A stretch of DNA of 64,000 nucleotides, taken from the NCBI GenBank assembly GCA_030532575.1, contig JAUNKV010000006.1, positions 60,900 through 124,899 on the forward strand. The letters are read 5' to 3'. Under the pieces are notes generated by a model, which did not search any database, was not told the origin of the DNA, and was given only the letters and a program-made list of their open reading frames with translations. The translations under genes were made by a program, and so were the position numbers. Of the stretch, positions 18,021 through 26,296 are shown piece by piece. Every line of letters starts with the position of its first letter. Position 1 is the stretch's first letter. This stretch comes from Propionibacteriaceae bacterium (lineage in GTDB: Bacteria; Actinomycetota; Actinomycetes; Propionibacteriales; Propionibacteriaceae).

Positions 18021-20271
18021 GCGCAGCCCCCAGGAAACGACGAAGGGTCCAGGCCAGCTCCGTCTCGAAGGCGACCATCCCCGCTGCGTCCAGGGCCGAG
18101 CCGGAGAACCTGACGGTGGCCAGCGCCGCGTCCTCACCCAGGATCAGCTCCGCCACCTTGGCCCGCTCACTCGGGGTGTAGCCGCTGAAGGCGCGTCGCA
18201 GCCCCGGCAGGGAGTCCAGGAAACCCTCCTCGCTCAGCCCGGTGAGCACCCGGTCCAGGTGCAGCAGCGCGGCAGGGCGACGCAGGGCCGCCTCCCGGGC
18301 CACCCCCAGCAGCCCGGCGACGAAGTCCCCGAAATGCTCCGGCGTCGCCAGCACCGCCACCTGCTCCGCGATGCCCTCGTCCTCATCGGAGCGGGCCTCA
18401 GCCACCCACCGCGCGCCCAGGCAGGCGCCACGCACGCTCGGGGCCTGCCGGTCATCCAGCACCACCCCCGCCAGGGCCTGGTGGAAGGAGACCAGATCGA
18501 AGCTGAGCTGATCGCCCACCCGCTCCGCGCAGTCGGTCAGCGCCCGCATGGCATGGCTGAACCCCTCCAGGGCAGGCCCCTCCGCCAGCGGGGCCAAGCG
18601 TTCCAACAGCCGGACGGCCCGGTCGAAAGCGGTGCTGAGCAGCCGCCCCAGGTCGGCGCGCCCCGTGGCCCTCAGGATCGGGTCGTAGCGGTACAGCTGC
18701 ATCAGGACACCGACGGCCTCCCCCAGGCCGGGCAGCCAGACAGCCCGGGACAGCAGGGTGTCGGTGCGGGCCTGAAGGCTGGCCGACAGCTGCCCCACCC
18801 CGCACAGCGCGGCCCGCAGCACCAGCCGGGCGGCGGCAGCGGGATCGTCGACGATGTCCGCCGCCTGGGCCAGGAGCCGCTGCGTCACGGCCTGCTCGAT
18901 GTTCCCACCGAACCGGGCGGCCTCCACCAGCCCACCCTCGAAGGTCGGGGTCCAGACCAGTTGCCACCGCTCCACCGCGTCCAGGGCCGCATCCTGCAGC
19001 AGGGTGAATCCGGGAATCCCCAGGGCGACGACGCTGTGCAGCAGCCGGGACCGCTCCAGCCCGTCGTCGGTGGCGAGGTCCGCCAGCTCCTGGCGCGACC
19101 TCGGGGCCGGGGTCAGGCCCAGCGCGGCCAGCCGGGACCTGAGCTCCAGGGTCAACGGCGGCTGCCGGGTGCCCGCCGCGAGCTGCCCCATCCGGTCGCC
19201 ACGCAGCACGTGCAGCACCGCCGCCAGCAGCGGGTGATCCTGACCCCGGTCGTCCTTGACCAGCGCCGAGACGATCCCCTCCAGCAGGTCGGTGCGCCAG
19301 ATCTGCGGATGCCCCCGCAGCTGGGCCAGGGCGCCCGCCGTGACGCGAACCGCCATCAGGTCGGCGGGGGAGAGGAACTGCCGGTCCTGACGCAAGGAGG
19401 CTGCGACCTCGGCCAGCAGGTGCTCCGCGGTGTCGGTCCGCCCCTGTTCCCGGTCCCGGAACAGCCGGTCGTAGAAGCCGGGGGAGGGCTGCCCGGCGTC
19501 GTAACCGTCGAGGGCGTCGAGGGCCGCGTACGAGGTGGGGGTCAAGGCGATGCCGTAGCGGTCGTCGTCGGCGGGCGGTTGCCAGACCTCCACCGGTTCC
19601 GGCGGCGAGGCCAGCAGCTGCTCCAACCCGGCGACGTGCGCGGCCCCGCACACCACCAGCAGGTCGTCGCCGTGGCGCTCCCGGGCCTCAAGGATGCGCG
19701 AGGCCATGTGGGTCTCGCGACGGCGCGTCTGTTCGTCCTCCTCGCCGCGCAGCAGCTCCCCGACCAGCCGCATCCTCTGCTGGTGGCTGGCCAGGTCCAG
19801 CTCGGGGTCCACCTCGATCAGCTCGTCGAACAGGGCCGAGACGTCATCCACCCCGAACTCGTGCTGGAGCCGCTCTGTGATCTGTCGGGTGGGTGCGGGA
19901 TCGGCCAGCCGGTTCTCCGCCGTCGCGATGTCGGCGAAGGCCAGCCACGGCAGGTCGATGAACTCGGTGTGGACCCCCAGCTCGCAGGCGGTGCGGATGG
20001 CCACCCACTCGGGGCTGAAATCGGTCAGGGGGTAGAAGCTGCTGCGCCGGATGGTGGCCTCGGGGCTGCCCTCCGGGGCGTCGGGGAACAGCGGGGCCCA
20101 TGAGTAGATCATCACCGGGAGCCTGTGCTCCGCGGCCAGCTCGCCCAGGTGCGGGTTGAACTCGGTGGGACCCTCCACCAGCAGGGCCTGCGGGGGAGCG
20201 TCGAGGAGCCGCTGCCGGATGAGACGGGCGGCGGTCGGGGAGTGGTGCCTGACCCCGAAGAACTCGACCAT
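18013..20271 (-). CDS. DUF5682 family protein (YehM-like)
   Basis: 752 aa, first gene of the cluster in transcription order. The N-terminus VEFFGVRHHSPTAARLI, with LLVEGPTEFNPHL and VVCGAAHVAGLEQLL, resembles the TraB/PrgY/ChaN-like fold that DUF5682 shares (GxRHxS, ExP, and a HV motif near residue 220). The remainder is a long helical region. No membrane segment. It overlaps the VWA gene by 8 nt. Whether the N-terminal domain is a hydrolase is not established; the role is unknown. Confidence 0.85.
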   Translation of the reverse strand: MVEFFGVRHHSPTAARLIRQRLLDAPPQALLVEGPTEFNPHLGELAAEHRLPVMIYSWAPLFPDAPEGSPEATIRRSSFYPLTDFSPEWVAIRTACELGVHTEFIDLPWLAFADIATAENRLADPAPTRQITERLQHEFGVDDVSALFDELIEVDPELDLASHQQRMRLVGELLRGEEDEQTRRRETHMASRILEARERHGDDLLVVCGAAHVAGLEQLLASPPEPVEVWQPPADDDRYGIALTPTSYAALDALDGYDAGQPSPGFYDRLFRDREQGRTDTAEHLLAEVAASLRQDRQFLSPADLMAVRVTAGALAQLRGHPQIWRTDLLEGIVSALVKDDRGQDHPLLAAVLHVLRGDRMGQLAAGTRQPPLTLELRSRLAALGLTPAPRSRQELADLATDDGLERSRLLHSVVALGIPGFTLLQDAALDAVERWQLVWTPTFEGGLVEAARFGGNIEQAVTQRLLAQAADIVDDPAAAARLVLRAALCGVGQLSASLQARTDTLLSRAVWLPGLGEAVGVLMQLYRYDPILRATGRADLGRLLSTAFDRAVRLLERLAPLAEGPALEGFSHAMRALTDCAERVGDQLSFDLVSFHQALAGVVLDDRQAPSVRGACLGARWVAEARSDEDEGIAEQVAVLATPEHFGDFVAGLLGVAREAALRRPAALLHLDRVLTGLSEEGFLDSLPGLRRAFSGYTPSERAKVAELILGEDAALATVRFSGSALDAAGMVAFETELAWTLRRFLGAAHG

Positions 20272-20383
20272 TGCCCCATTGTGCCGAGGCCATCCGACCG
20301 AGGTCCAGAAAACCGGCCCCGGGGTCTGACCGGGGGCTTGGTCTGCCCGTCAGGTCTGGACAGACAGGCCGAGAAGGAGGACC

Positions 20384-21184
20384 ATGCCGGGTATGAGCAG
20401 CCTCCACGTCTCCTTCAAGGAACGGGACGTCTACCTCGACATCCTGTCCCAGAACTACTCCGAGGGTCGGCTGTCGGATGAGGAGTTCGAGCTCAGGCAG
20501 GACCGGATTCTGAAGGCCGTGACCCACGGCGAGTGTCGCGACGCCCTGCAGGGGCTCGTCGTCAGCCGCGAGACCCCGGTCGAGTCGCTGCCACAGCCCG
20601 TGGCCCCGCCCCGTCGGTCCCGTCGCGGGGTGCTCCTGGCTGGGGTGGCGGGGCTGGGACTGCTGGGGGTGGCCTTCTTCAGCGCGCGCGTGGACTCGTA
20701 CAGCTCCAGCTCCGGCGCGGAGACGGTCCCGGTGGAGCCGCCGCCGGGCGACCTGGAGGGAGTCAGGACCATGAGCACCTGGCAGGACTGGCCGCGCATC
20801 ATCGGTGAGCTGGAGGCGGCAGGGGTGTCGGGGGTGCATCGGCTGTCGCTGCAGCCGGGAGGCCTGGAGGGGGAGGTCAGCCTGTACGACGGGCGAGTGC
20901 TGCAGATCACCACCAGCGGATCGATGCTGCACGTCGTCGAGGCGCTGGTCACCGAACCGTACCACCTGCCCTCCCTGGAGGATTTCGGCGGTGCACAGCT
21001 CGTTGATCGGATGACCGAGCTGGTCAAGGACACCTGGCCGAATGTCACCGGGATCGAGTCCATCCGGCTGCGGGGTGCCGACAGTGGGGGAGACATCCGG
21101 GTCACCTTCACCGAGGGCGGCCGGACCCGAACCGCACTGATCGATGCTCACACCCAGCGCATCCTGGACGTGATGGAAGGCTAG
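20384..21184 (+). CDS. membrane-anchored protein with DUF1707-like N-terminus
   Basis: 266 aa from ATG 20384, preceded by a strong AAGGAGGA site. Residues 5-65 resemble the DUF1707/SHOCT-type helical module (LSDEEFELRQDRILKAVTHGE). One transmembrane segment follows at about 85-105 (VLLAGVAGLGLLGVAFF), and the last 150 residues form an extracytoplasmic domain of unknown fold. It is divergent from the DUF5682 cluster; the 112-bp gap holds the promoters. folA follows after 27 nt. Function unknown. Confidence 0.7.
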   Translation: MPGMSSLHVSFKERDVYLDILSQNYSEGRLSDEEFELRQDRILKAVTHGECRDALQGLVVSRETPVESLPQPVAPPRRSRRGVLLAGVAGLGLLGVAFFSARVDSYSSSSGAETVPVEPPPGDLEGVRTMSTWQDWPRIIGELEAAGVSGVHRLSLQPGGLEGEVSLYDGRVLQITTSGSMLHVVEALVTEPYHLPSLEDFGGAQLVDRMTELVKDTWPNVTGIESIRLRGADSGGDIRVTFTEGGRTRTALIDAHTQRILDVMEG

Positions 21185-21211
21185 GATCGACTCGAGGTGA
21201 GGAGGAGCACG

Positions 21212-21700
21212 ATGCGGGTCGTCGCGATTGCAGCCGTGGCCGACAACGGGGTGATCGGGTCAGGGCAGGACATGCTCTGGCACATTCCAGCCGACTTCCG
21301 GCGCTTCAAGGCCGTCACCACCGGCAACACCCTCATCTTCGGGCGTCGCACCCACGAGCAGGTGGGGCTGCTGCCGGATCGTCGGATCATCGTCGTCACC
21401 CGGGATCGGGAATGGGGCGACGACGGGGTGGAGGTGGCGCACTCCATCGAGGAGGCCCTGGAGCTGGCGGCCACCACCCCGGAGCGGACCTGCTTCGTCG
21501 GGGGAGGCGGTGAGATCTACGCGGCGGCCTGGCCGTACCTGACCGAGCTGGACATCACCCACGTCCACCAGAGCCCGGAGGGGGCGACGACGTTCCCCGT
21601 CGTGACCGCCCACGAATGGACCGAGATCAGCCGCGAGATCCACGAGGGCTACGACTTCGTCCAGTACCGGCCCACGCCTGCGGCGCCCGCTGAACCCTGA
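21212..21700 (+). CDS. folA: dihydrofolate reductase
   Basis: DHFR reduces dihydrofolate to tetrahydrofolate with NADPH and is the target of trimethoprim. The 162-aa product begins MRVVAIAAVADNGVIGSG. It has the catalytic-loop LWHIPADFRRFK with the active-site Asp, GNTLIFGRRTHE and the nucleotide-site FVGGGGEIYAAAWPY. ATG 21212 follows GAGGAGGAG, so it is preferred over the GTG at 21197. thyA is not adjacent (it ends at 9578), unlike in many genomes. Confidence 0.96.
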   Translation: MRVVAIAAVADNGVIGSGQDMLWHIPADFRRFKAVTTGNTLIFGRRTHEQVGLLPDRRIIVVTRDREWGDDGVEVAHSIEEALELAATTPERTCFVGGGGEIYAAAWPYLTELDITHVHQSPEGATTFPVVTAHEWTEISREIHEGYDFVQYRPTPAAPAEP

Positions 21701-21717
21701 ACCACTATGAACTGGGT

Positions 21718-21760
21718 GAGGCCGTCCCGCAGCGGGAATTCCCCGCCGTGGGACGGCCTC
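21718..21760. terminator. bidirectional terminator/cruciform between folA and the Tat-secreted protein gene
   Basis: GAGGCCGTCCC (21718-21728) pairs with GGGACGGCCTC (21750-21760). The loop contains a second near-palindrome, GCGGGAATTCCCCGC. The two flanking genes converge here. Confidence 0.75.
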
Positions 21761-21771
21761 ATCCTCGGTGG

Positions 21772-23103
21772 TCACGGGGCCAGGTGAAGCACAACCGGCC
21801 AGTTGGTGTCCTTGCGGGGTAGCTTCAGGTCGCGGGGGTTGCTGTTGACCCACAGGCCGCCCGCCAGGTGCTGCGCGTTCGAGTCGGTGAAGGCAGCAGG
21901 CCAGGAGAAGCCGTTGCCGGAACCGTTGCGGTGGCCGCAGAAGTACCACTGGCTGGAGCCCTCGGCGTGGAACTCCACGGCGAAGCTGCGCCCGGCCTTG
22001 AGCAGCAGCTCCTTCGGCAGCGGCGCGTCGTACCACATGAAGTTGGACAGGTTGGACTTGCCCCGCTGGAAGGACTTGTACCTGGACTCGGACTCGGTGA
22101 TGCGGCCAGCGGCCAGCTCCTTGCCGTCCTGGACGATGCGCCAACGCAGCGACCCAGCGGCGGTGGCGACGGTGGCGAAGGACAGGCCCGTCACCCGCCG
22201 GTCCGCGCTCGGGGTGAACAACTCGCGGACGGGGCGGCCCGCGGCGACCCGGTAGACGCGGACGTCCTTCACATCGTCGGTCCTGCTCACCACGCTCTGC
22301 GACTCGATGTCGGAGACGCCCTGGCTGGTGCCGCTGGCGGTGGTCAGCTGCATGATGGGGGAGAACAGCTTGCCGCCGGAGCCGATCTCGGTGAGGTTGG
22401 TCCAGGTGTAGGACCCCCGGTTGCCGCGCGGGCGGGTTCCCATCAGGGCGGACCAGTCGGTGGTGTTGAGCCAGCGGGCCGGACGTCCCACCTCGGTGGG
22501 GACGCTCTGGGTGTCCACGCTGATGAAGTTGGCAGCGGGATTCGGGTCAAGGTTGTCGAAGACCACGTGGTACAGCTGTCCCTTGGCCAGGGCGGTGGTG
22601 CTGGTGCTGAAGGCCATCTCGTCGAGGATGGACTTGCTCTCCTTCGAGGTCAGCCGCGGGGTGTGGGTGAACTGCGCCAGGGGGGTGGCCGTCAGTACGG
22701 GAAGGTGGTCGTTCGAGCCGTCGTCCGGCAGCACCCGGACCCGGATCGTGCCGCCGGTGCCGTTGGAGTAGCCCTCACCGGTGGGCCAGTAGAGACGAAC
22801 CTTGGCGAGTTTGCCCTCCAGCAGGGAGCGGAAGCGGTACGAGGCGATGTACTCGTGCTTCTGCGCGACCCCCTCCTTGCTCGGGACCCCGACGACCATG
22901 TTCGCCAGCGAGGTGATGGTGTGGACGCCGGGGCCGTAGAGACGGGCGTACTCGGGCGAGTCGAGACGGTGGCCGGTGGCGGGCACCAGACGACGGTCGG
23001 GGGTGGGCTCCTCGGCGTGCGCGAGATGAGCGGTACCTCCCAGCGCCGCTGCTGCCAGACCCAACATGCCGAAGGACCGTCGGGACAGGTGTGTGTGACT
23101 CAT
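21772..23103 (-). CDS. Tat-exported protein of unknown function
   Basis: 443 aa. The N-terminus has the twin-arginine motif SRRSFGMLGL followed by a hydrophobic core and AHA-E cleavage region near residue 31, so export by Tat to the cell surface or medium is likely. The mature part is rich in beta-strand and Ser/Thr, with no recognised catalytic motif; segments such as LYHVVFDNLDPNPAANF recall jelly-roll modules. The single gene has its own divergent promoter region with dinB. No family could be named. Confidence 0.7.
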   Translation of the reverse strand: MSHTHLSRRSFGMLGLAAAALGGTAHLAHAEEPTPDRRLVPATGHRLDSPEYARLYGPGVHTITSLANMVVGVPSKEGVAQKHEYIASYRFRSLLEGKLAKVRLYWPTGEGYSNGTGGTIRVRVLPDDGSNDHLPVLTATPLAQFTHTPRLTSKESKSILDEMAFSTSTTALAKGQLYHVVFDNLDPNPAANFISVDTQSVPTEVGRPARWLNTTDWSALMGTRPRGNRGSYTWTNLTEIGSGGKLFSPIMQLTTASGTSQGVSDIESQSVVSRTDDVKDVRVYRVAAGRPVRELFTPSADRRVTGLSFATVATAAGSLRWRIVQDGKELAAGRITESESRYKSFQRGKSNLSNFMWYDAPLPKELLLKAGRSFAVEFHAEGSSQWYFCGHRNGSGNGFSWPAAFTDSNAQHLAGGLWVNSNPRDLKLPRKDTNWPVVLHLAP

Positions 23104-23241
23104 CTGAACTCCTGTTGTGTAAGGCTGCGCGCCAGCCTAGGCGCGGTGTGAGAGCGGTTCCACGCCCGGGAAGTCGGCTTTTGGGACAGGTGTGAAATTC
23201 GCCTTGACAGGGTCTTCACATTGCGCCCTCCATTAGCCCTC

Positions 23242-23263
23242 TAATATGGGAACATGCGTTCGA
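23242..23263 (+). promoter_or_regulatory. dinB promoter -10 with overlapping LexA (SOS) box
   Basis: TAATAT at 23242-23247 is six bases before the ATG, giving a leaderless transcript. GGGAACATGCGTTCGA at 23248-23263 matches 14 of 16 positions of the actinobacterial LexA consensus TCGAAC-N4-GTTCGA and covers the start codon, so LexA would block initiation until DNA damage. Confidence 0.7.
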
Positions 23264-24561
23264 CGGCCAGCATCCTGCATCTCGACCTGGATGCCTTCTT
23301 CGCCGCCGTCGAGCAACGCGACAAACCGAGCCTGCGCGGCAAACCGGTCGTCGTCGGCGGGTCCGGGCCGCGTGGGGTCGTCGCCACGGCCAGCTACGAG
23401 GCGCGGGCCTTCGGGGTGAGGTCGGCCATGTCCGGCACGGAGGCCAGGAGGCGCTGCCCCCACGCCGCCTTCCTCGGCGGTCGCTTCCAGGCCTACCGGC
23501 AGTCCTCACAGGTCGTGATGGAGCTGCTGCGGGAGGTCTCACCGCTGGTGGAGCCGCTGAGCTTCGACGAGGCCTACGTCGATCTGGCGGAGAGTGACTG
23601 GGACCTGGGGCGACTGCCCGAGCACGTCGAGTGGCTTCGGGCCGAGCTGAGGCGACGCACCGGCGGGCTGACGGCCTCCGTCGGGGTGGGCTCCAGCAGA
23701 CTGATGGCCAAGCTGGGCTCCGAGGCGTGCAAACCGGACGGCCACCGGATCATCCAGCCGGGCGAGGAGCTGGACTTCATCTCGCCGCTGGCGGTGCGGG
23801 CCATCCCGGGGGTGGGGCCGGTGACGGAGAGCAAGCTGCTGGTCCTTGGCATCTCCACGGTGGAGGAGCTGCGTGCAGCTGACATCCGGGTGCTGGTGCG
23901 TGAGCTCGGGAAGGTGGTGGGGGAATCCCTCCACGAGCTGTCCCACGCCCGCGACGACCGCCCCGTCGCGCTGGAACGGGAGGCGAAATCCATCTCCACC
24001 GAGGACACCTTTCCGACCGACCTCACGGATCGCGCCCAGCTGGTGGGCATCCTGCGGCGCGATGCGACCTCGGTGGCCGAACGCCTGGCCAAGGCGGGGT
24101 TCTTCGCCCGAACGGTGTCGATCAAGGTGCGGATGGCGGATTTCACCACCGTCTCGAAGGCACGCTCCCTGGGTGGGGCGACGGACCGGGCAGAGGTGAT
24201 TGCCGCCGTCGGGGAGGAACTCCTGGCGGAGGTGGACGTGCTCCACGGGGTGCGGCTGCTGGGGATCGGGGTCAGCAATTTCACCCGTGCAGCGCAGGAA
24301 CGACTGTTCGACCAGGAGGCCGAGGTCGCTGCCACCACGACCGAGGTCGAGGTGGACACCTCCGGGGTGAGGGGTCGCGGCTACTTTCCCGGGGCCGATG
24401 TGATCCACGAGGAGCTGGGGCGGGGCTGGGTGTGGGGGACGGGGCTTGGTCGGGTCACCGTCCGCTTCGAGACCAGGCTGAGCGGCCCGGGCCGGGTGAG
24501 GACCTTCCGCACCGAGGACCCCGACCTGCAGATCGCCAAGGACCTGCTGGAGCTGCCCTGA
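23254..24561 (+). CDS. dinB: DNA polymerase IV (Y-family)
   Basis: A translesion polymerase of 435 aa. The N-terminus has ILHLDLDAFFAAVEQ with the catalytic Asp, YEARAFGVRSAM and the LSFDEAYVDL acidic motif. Helix-hairpin-helix (AIPGVGPVTESKLLVLGI) and little-finger domains follow. QERLF near residue 350 could be a beta-clamp site. Likely LexA-controlled because of the box over the start codon. The 3' side leads into two 73-nt palindromic elements. Confidence 0.95.
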   Translation: MRSTASILHLDLDAFFAAVEQRDKPSLRGKPVVVGGSGPRGVVATASYEARAFGVRSAMSGTEARRRCPHAAFLGGRFQAYRQSSQVVMELLREVSPLVEPLSFDEAYVDLAESDWDLGRLPEHVEWLRAELRRRTGGLTASVGVGSSRLMAKLGSEACKPDGHRIIQPGEELDFISPLAVRAIPGVGPVTESKLLVLGISTVEELRAADIRVLVRELGKVVGESLHELSHARDDRPVALEREAKSISTEDTFPTDLTDRAQLVGILRRDATSVAERLAKAGFFARTVSIKVRMADFTTVSKARSLGGATDRAEVIAAVGEELLAEVDVLHGVRLLGIGVSNFTRAAQERLFDQEAEVAATTTEVEVDTSGVRGRGYFPGADVIHEELGRGWVWGTGLGRVTVRFETRLSGPGRVRTFRTEDPDLQIAKDLLELP

Positions 24562-24622
24562 AGCAGCCCGGGTGGGCGCCCCGGCCCGGCGCTCCAGGTG
24601 GGGCGCATCAGCGCCCCCTCGG

Positions 24623-24695
24623 GCACGAATCGCTGGTGAAAGACGTTGGCGCGTCGTCTGGTGACGGTGGCTCGCTGGTTCTCGGCGGTTCGTGC
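24623..24695. repeat. 73-nt palindromic element, copy 5
   Basis: GCACGAATCGCTGGTGAAA at the start and GGCGGTTCGTGC at the end; perfect 7-bp outer stem. It lies between dinB and tRNA-Leu. Confidence 0.8.
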
Positions 24696-24721
24696 CCTTC
24701 CTCCTGTCGGGTCTTCTTCGG

Positions 24722-24794
24722 GCACGAATCGCTGGTGAAAAGCGTTGGCGCGTCGTCTGGTGACGGTGGATCGTCGGTTCTCGGCGGTTCGTGC
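24722..24794. repeat. 73-nt palindromic element, copy 6
   Basis: It begins 99 bp after copy 5 and is nearly identical to it, including GCGTCGTCTGGTGACGGTGG. It ends 9 nt before the stop of the antisense Clp-N/SRPBCC frame. Confidence 0.8.
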
Positions 24795-24803
24795 CTTGAG
24801 GGT

Positions 24804-25862
24804 TCAGTGTTCCCGGGGAGCCTCGTCTAGACTGACGACTCCTCGGCGAGGTCGTCGCAGGGCCGAAGTGGTGAAACTGGCAGACACGCAGGATTTAGGT
24901 TCCTGTGCCTTCGGGCGTGAGGGTTCAAGTCCCTTCTTCGGCACCTCTCGGGAGCGGATGGCCCGGGAGATGTTGTCCGCCCGTCCCCTGAGGGTTCCTC
25001 GGGCCAGGATCGGGCCGAACAGCCGGGCAATCGGTTTCATCAGCCAGTACCGCAACCCCTGGCCCTTCCGCTGTGCCGTCACGAAGGCCAGGGTCATGAT
25101 GGTGCCTGACTGGTGGGGCTCCAGGGTGATGCGAAGGCTCTGTACGACCCGCGTCGGCTGTTCTGGGAGGGTGGTGTCCCACCTGAGGGACACCGACGGC
25201 TCCTCAATGGTCAGCTGGTGCTCACTCCATCGCGGGGAGGAGTCGCGGGTTCGGGCCCGCACCGCGCCGGTCTGGTCCACCTCGGCATCGGTGAAGAACA
25301 GGTCGCTCCACTCGGACCAGCGAGCAGGGTCGGACAGCAGCGCCCACACCGTCGCGGGCGGTGCGGCGAGGAAGCGACGATAGGTGAAACGACCCTCGGG
25401 GGCGGCGGGTGCGACGGCGGGGAAGTCGAGGCTCTCAGGTGTGATGTCCAGGGCCTGCAGCACCTCGACGACCCTTCCGGAGGGCTCCTGGACGAGGTGC
25501 TGGAACAGATGGACATCCGGCTGTGGCTGGAACGCGGCCTTCTCCAGGGCGGCGCGGAGCCCCGTGCGATATCTGAAGTCCCCGCGCGACGGCGTGGCGG
25601 GGATCGTGCGGTTCGCCTCCTTCGGCAGCGCGATGCCGAGCGCGGCGATGCGCTCCCGATGGGTGCGCTCGCAGGCCTCGCGGGTGTTGGAGAGGGTGAC
25701 CCCTCGTCCTGCCAGCGCGTCACTCACGGGACCACCGACGCCCACCAGGGCCAGCAGGAGATGTTCGGAGTCGATCTCCGGGTGCTGGGAGCGGCGCTGC
25801 TCGTCCTCGGCCAGGATGCTCATCTCCCGGAACCACTTCATGGCGCGCGTGTACTTGCTCAT
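24804..25862 (-). CDS. Clp N-terminal domain fused to SRPBCC domain; 3' end antisense to tRNA-Leu
   Basis: Residues 1-145 contain two Clp-N-like repeats (EDEQRRSQHPEIDSEHLLLAL, VHLFQHLVQEPSGRV), the helical module that binds substrates or adaptors in ClpA/ClpC, but no AAA domain follows. Residues 160-300 form an SRPBCC ligand-binding domain (RRFLAAPPATVWALLSD). The last 48 residues are translated from the strand opposite tRNA-Leu and repeats, so the original C-terminus seems lost. ATG 25862 overlaps the HTH gene as ATGA; the two are co-expressed. Function unknown. Confidence 0.75.
   Translation of the reverse strand: MSKYTRAMKWFREMSILAEDEQRRSQHPEIDSEHLLLALVGVGGPVSDALAGRGVTLSNTREACERTHRERIAALGIALPKEANRTIPATPSRGDFRYRTGLRAALEKAAFQPQPDVHLFQHLVQEPSGRVVEVLQALDITPESLDFPAVAPAAPEGRFTYRRFLAAPPATVWALLSDPARWSEWSDLFFTDAEVDQTGAVRARTRDSSPRWSEHQLTIEEPSVSLRWDTTLPEQPTRVVQSLRITLEPHQSGTIMTLAFVTAQRKGQGLRYWLMKPIARLFGPILARGTLRGRADNISRAIRSREVPKKGLEPSRPKAQEPKSCVSASFTTSALRRPRRGVVSLDEAPREH
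24862..24943 (+). tRNA. tRNA-Leu (anticodon UAG)
   Basis: Acceptor GCCGAAG pairs with CTTCGGC, discriminator A at 24943. The anticodon loop TTTAGGT sits on a CAGGA/TCCTG stem, there is a long variable arm, and the T-arm is GGGTTCAAGTCCC. The CCA end is not encoded. It lies antisense inside the 24804-25862 frame. Confidence 0.95.
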
Positions 25863-26107
25863 CCTTGTCGCCTCCTCGGGACGGTGATCGAAGGGTCGAT
25901 CCGTTTGTTGTACTTCTTGTGGACCGCTTGGCGGCTGACGCCCAGCAGGTCACCGATCTGGGCCCAGCTGTATCCGGCGCGCAGGGCTGCCTCCACCTGC
26001 TGGAACTCCAGGGACTCGACGAGCAGCCGCAGCGAGGCCACCGCGCGCAGTCCCTCCGTGGGATGCGTGGTGTCACTCGCGGTGTGTGTCAGCTCGTTCG
26101 ACCCCAT
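25859..26107 (-). CDS. small HTH transcriptional regulator
   Basis: An 82-aa protein with a helix-turn-helix near its centre (YSWAQIGDLLGVSRQAVHKKY), like the small HTH proteins often paired with Clp-N domain genes in actinobacteria. ATG 26107 lies 7 nt after a -10 TAGGTT, so the mRNA would be leaderless. Two palindromes in the promoter suggest autorepression. The stop overlaps the next gene (ATGA). Confidence 0.8.
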   Translation of the reverse strand: MGSNELTHTASDTTHPTEGLRAVASLRLLVESLEFQQVEAALRAGYSWAQIGDLLGVSRQAVHKKYNKRIDPSITVPRRRQG

Positions 26108-26113
26108 GCATGT

Positions 26114-26125
26114 CAACCTACGTTG
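26114..26125. promoter_or_regulatory. putative operator 1 of the HTH regulator
   Basis: CAACCTACGTTG has CAAC/GTTG arms and overlaps the -10 (TAGGTT on the minus strand, 26115-26120). Its centre is 28 bp from operator 2. Confidence 0.55.
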
Positions 26126-26139
26126 CTAAAGATGGTTTT

Positions 26140-26153
26140 GTCAACCTTGGTTG
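26140..26153. promoter_or_regulatory. putative -35 and operator 2 of the HTH regulator
   Basis: TTGACA (minus strand, 26140-26145) is spaced about 19 bp from the TAGGTT -10. CAACCTTGGTTG at 26142-26153 is an almost perfect palindrome (CAACC-N2-GGTTG) overlapping it. Confidence 0.6.
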
Positions 26154-26235
26154 CCAAGCTTGCGGTGAATCCTGCCATTCCTCGGGCGCAATGGGGCCTC
26201 AGGTGGCGAGGGATGGCAGAGAACACCGCGGCCGC

Positions 26236-26263
26236 CACCTGCTGGCCGATCGGCCAGCAGGTG
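26236..26263. repeat. perfect 28-bp palindrome upstream of a lipoprotein gene
   Basis: CACCTGCTGGCCGA is followed directly by its exact reverse complement with no loop. It ends 33 bp before the lipoprotein GTG. With no T-run it looks more like an operator than a terminator. Confidence 0.7.
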
Positions 26264-26296
26264 CATACACTTGGCCCAGACGAACGGAGAACCAAC

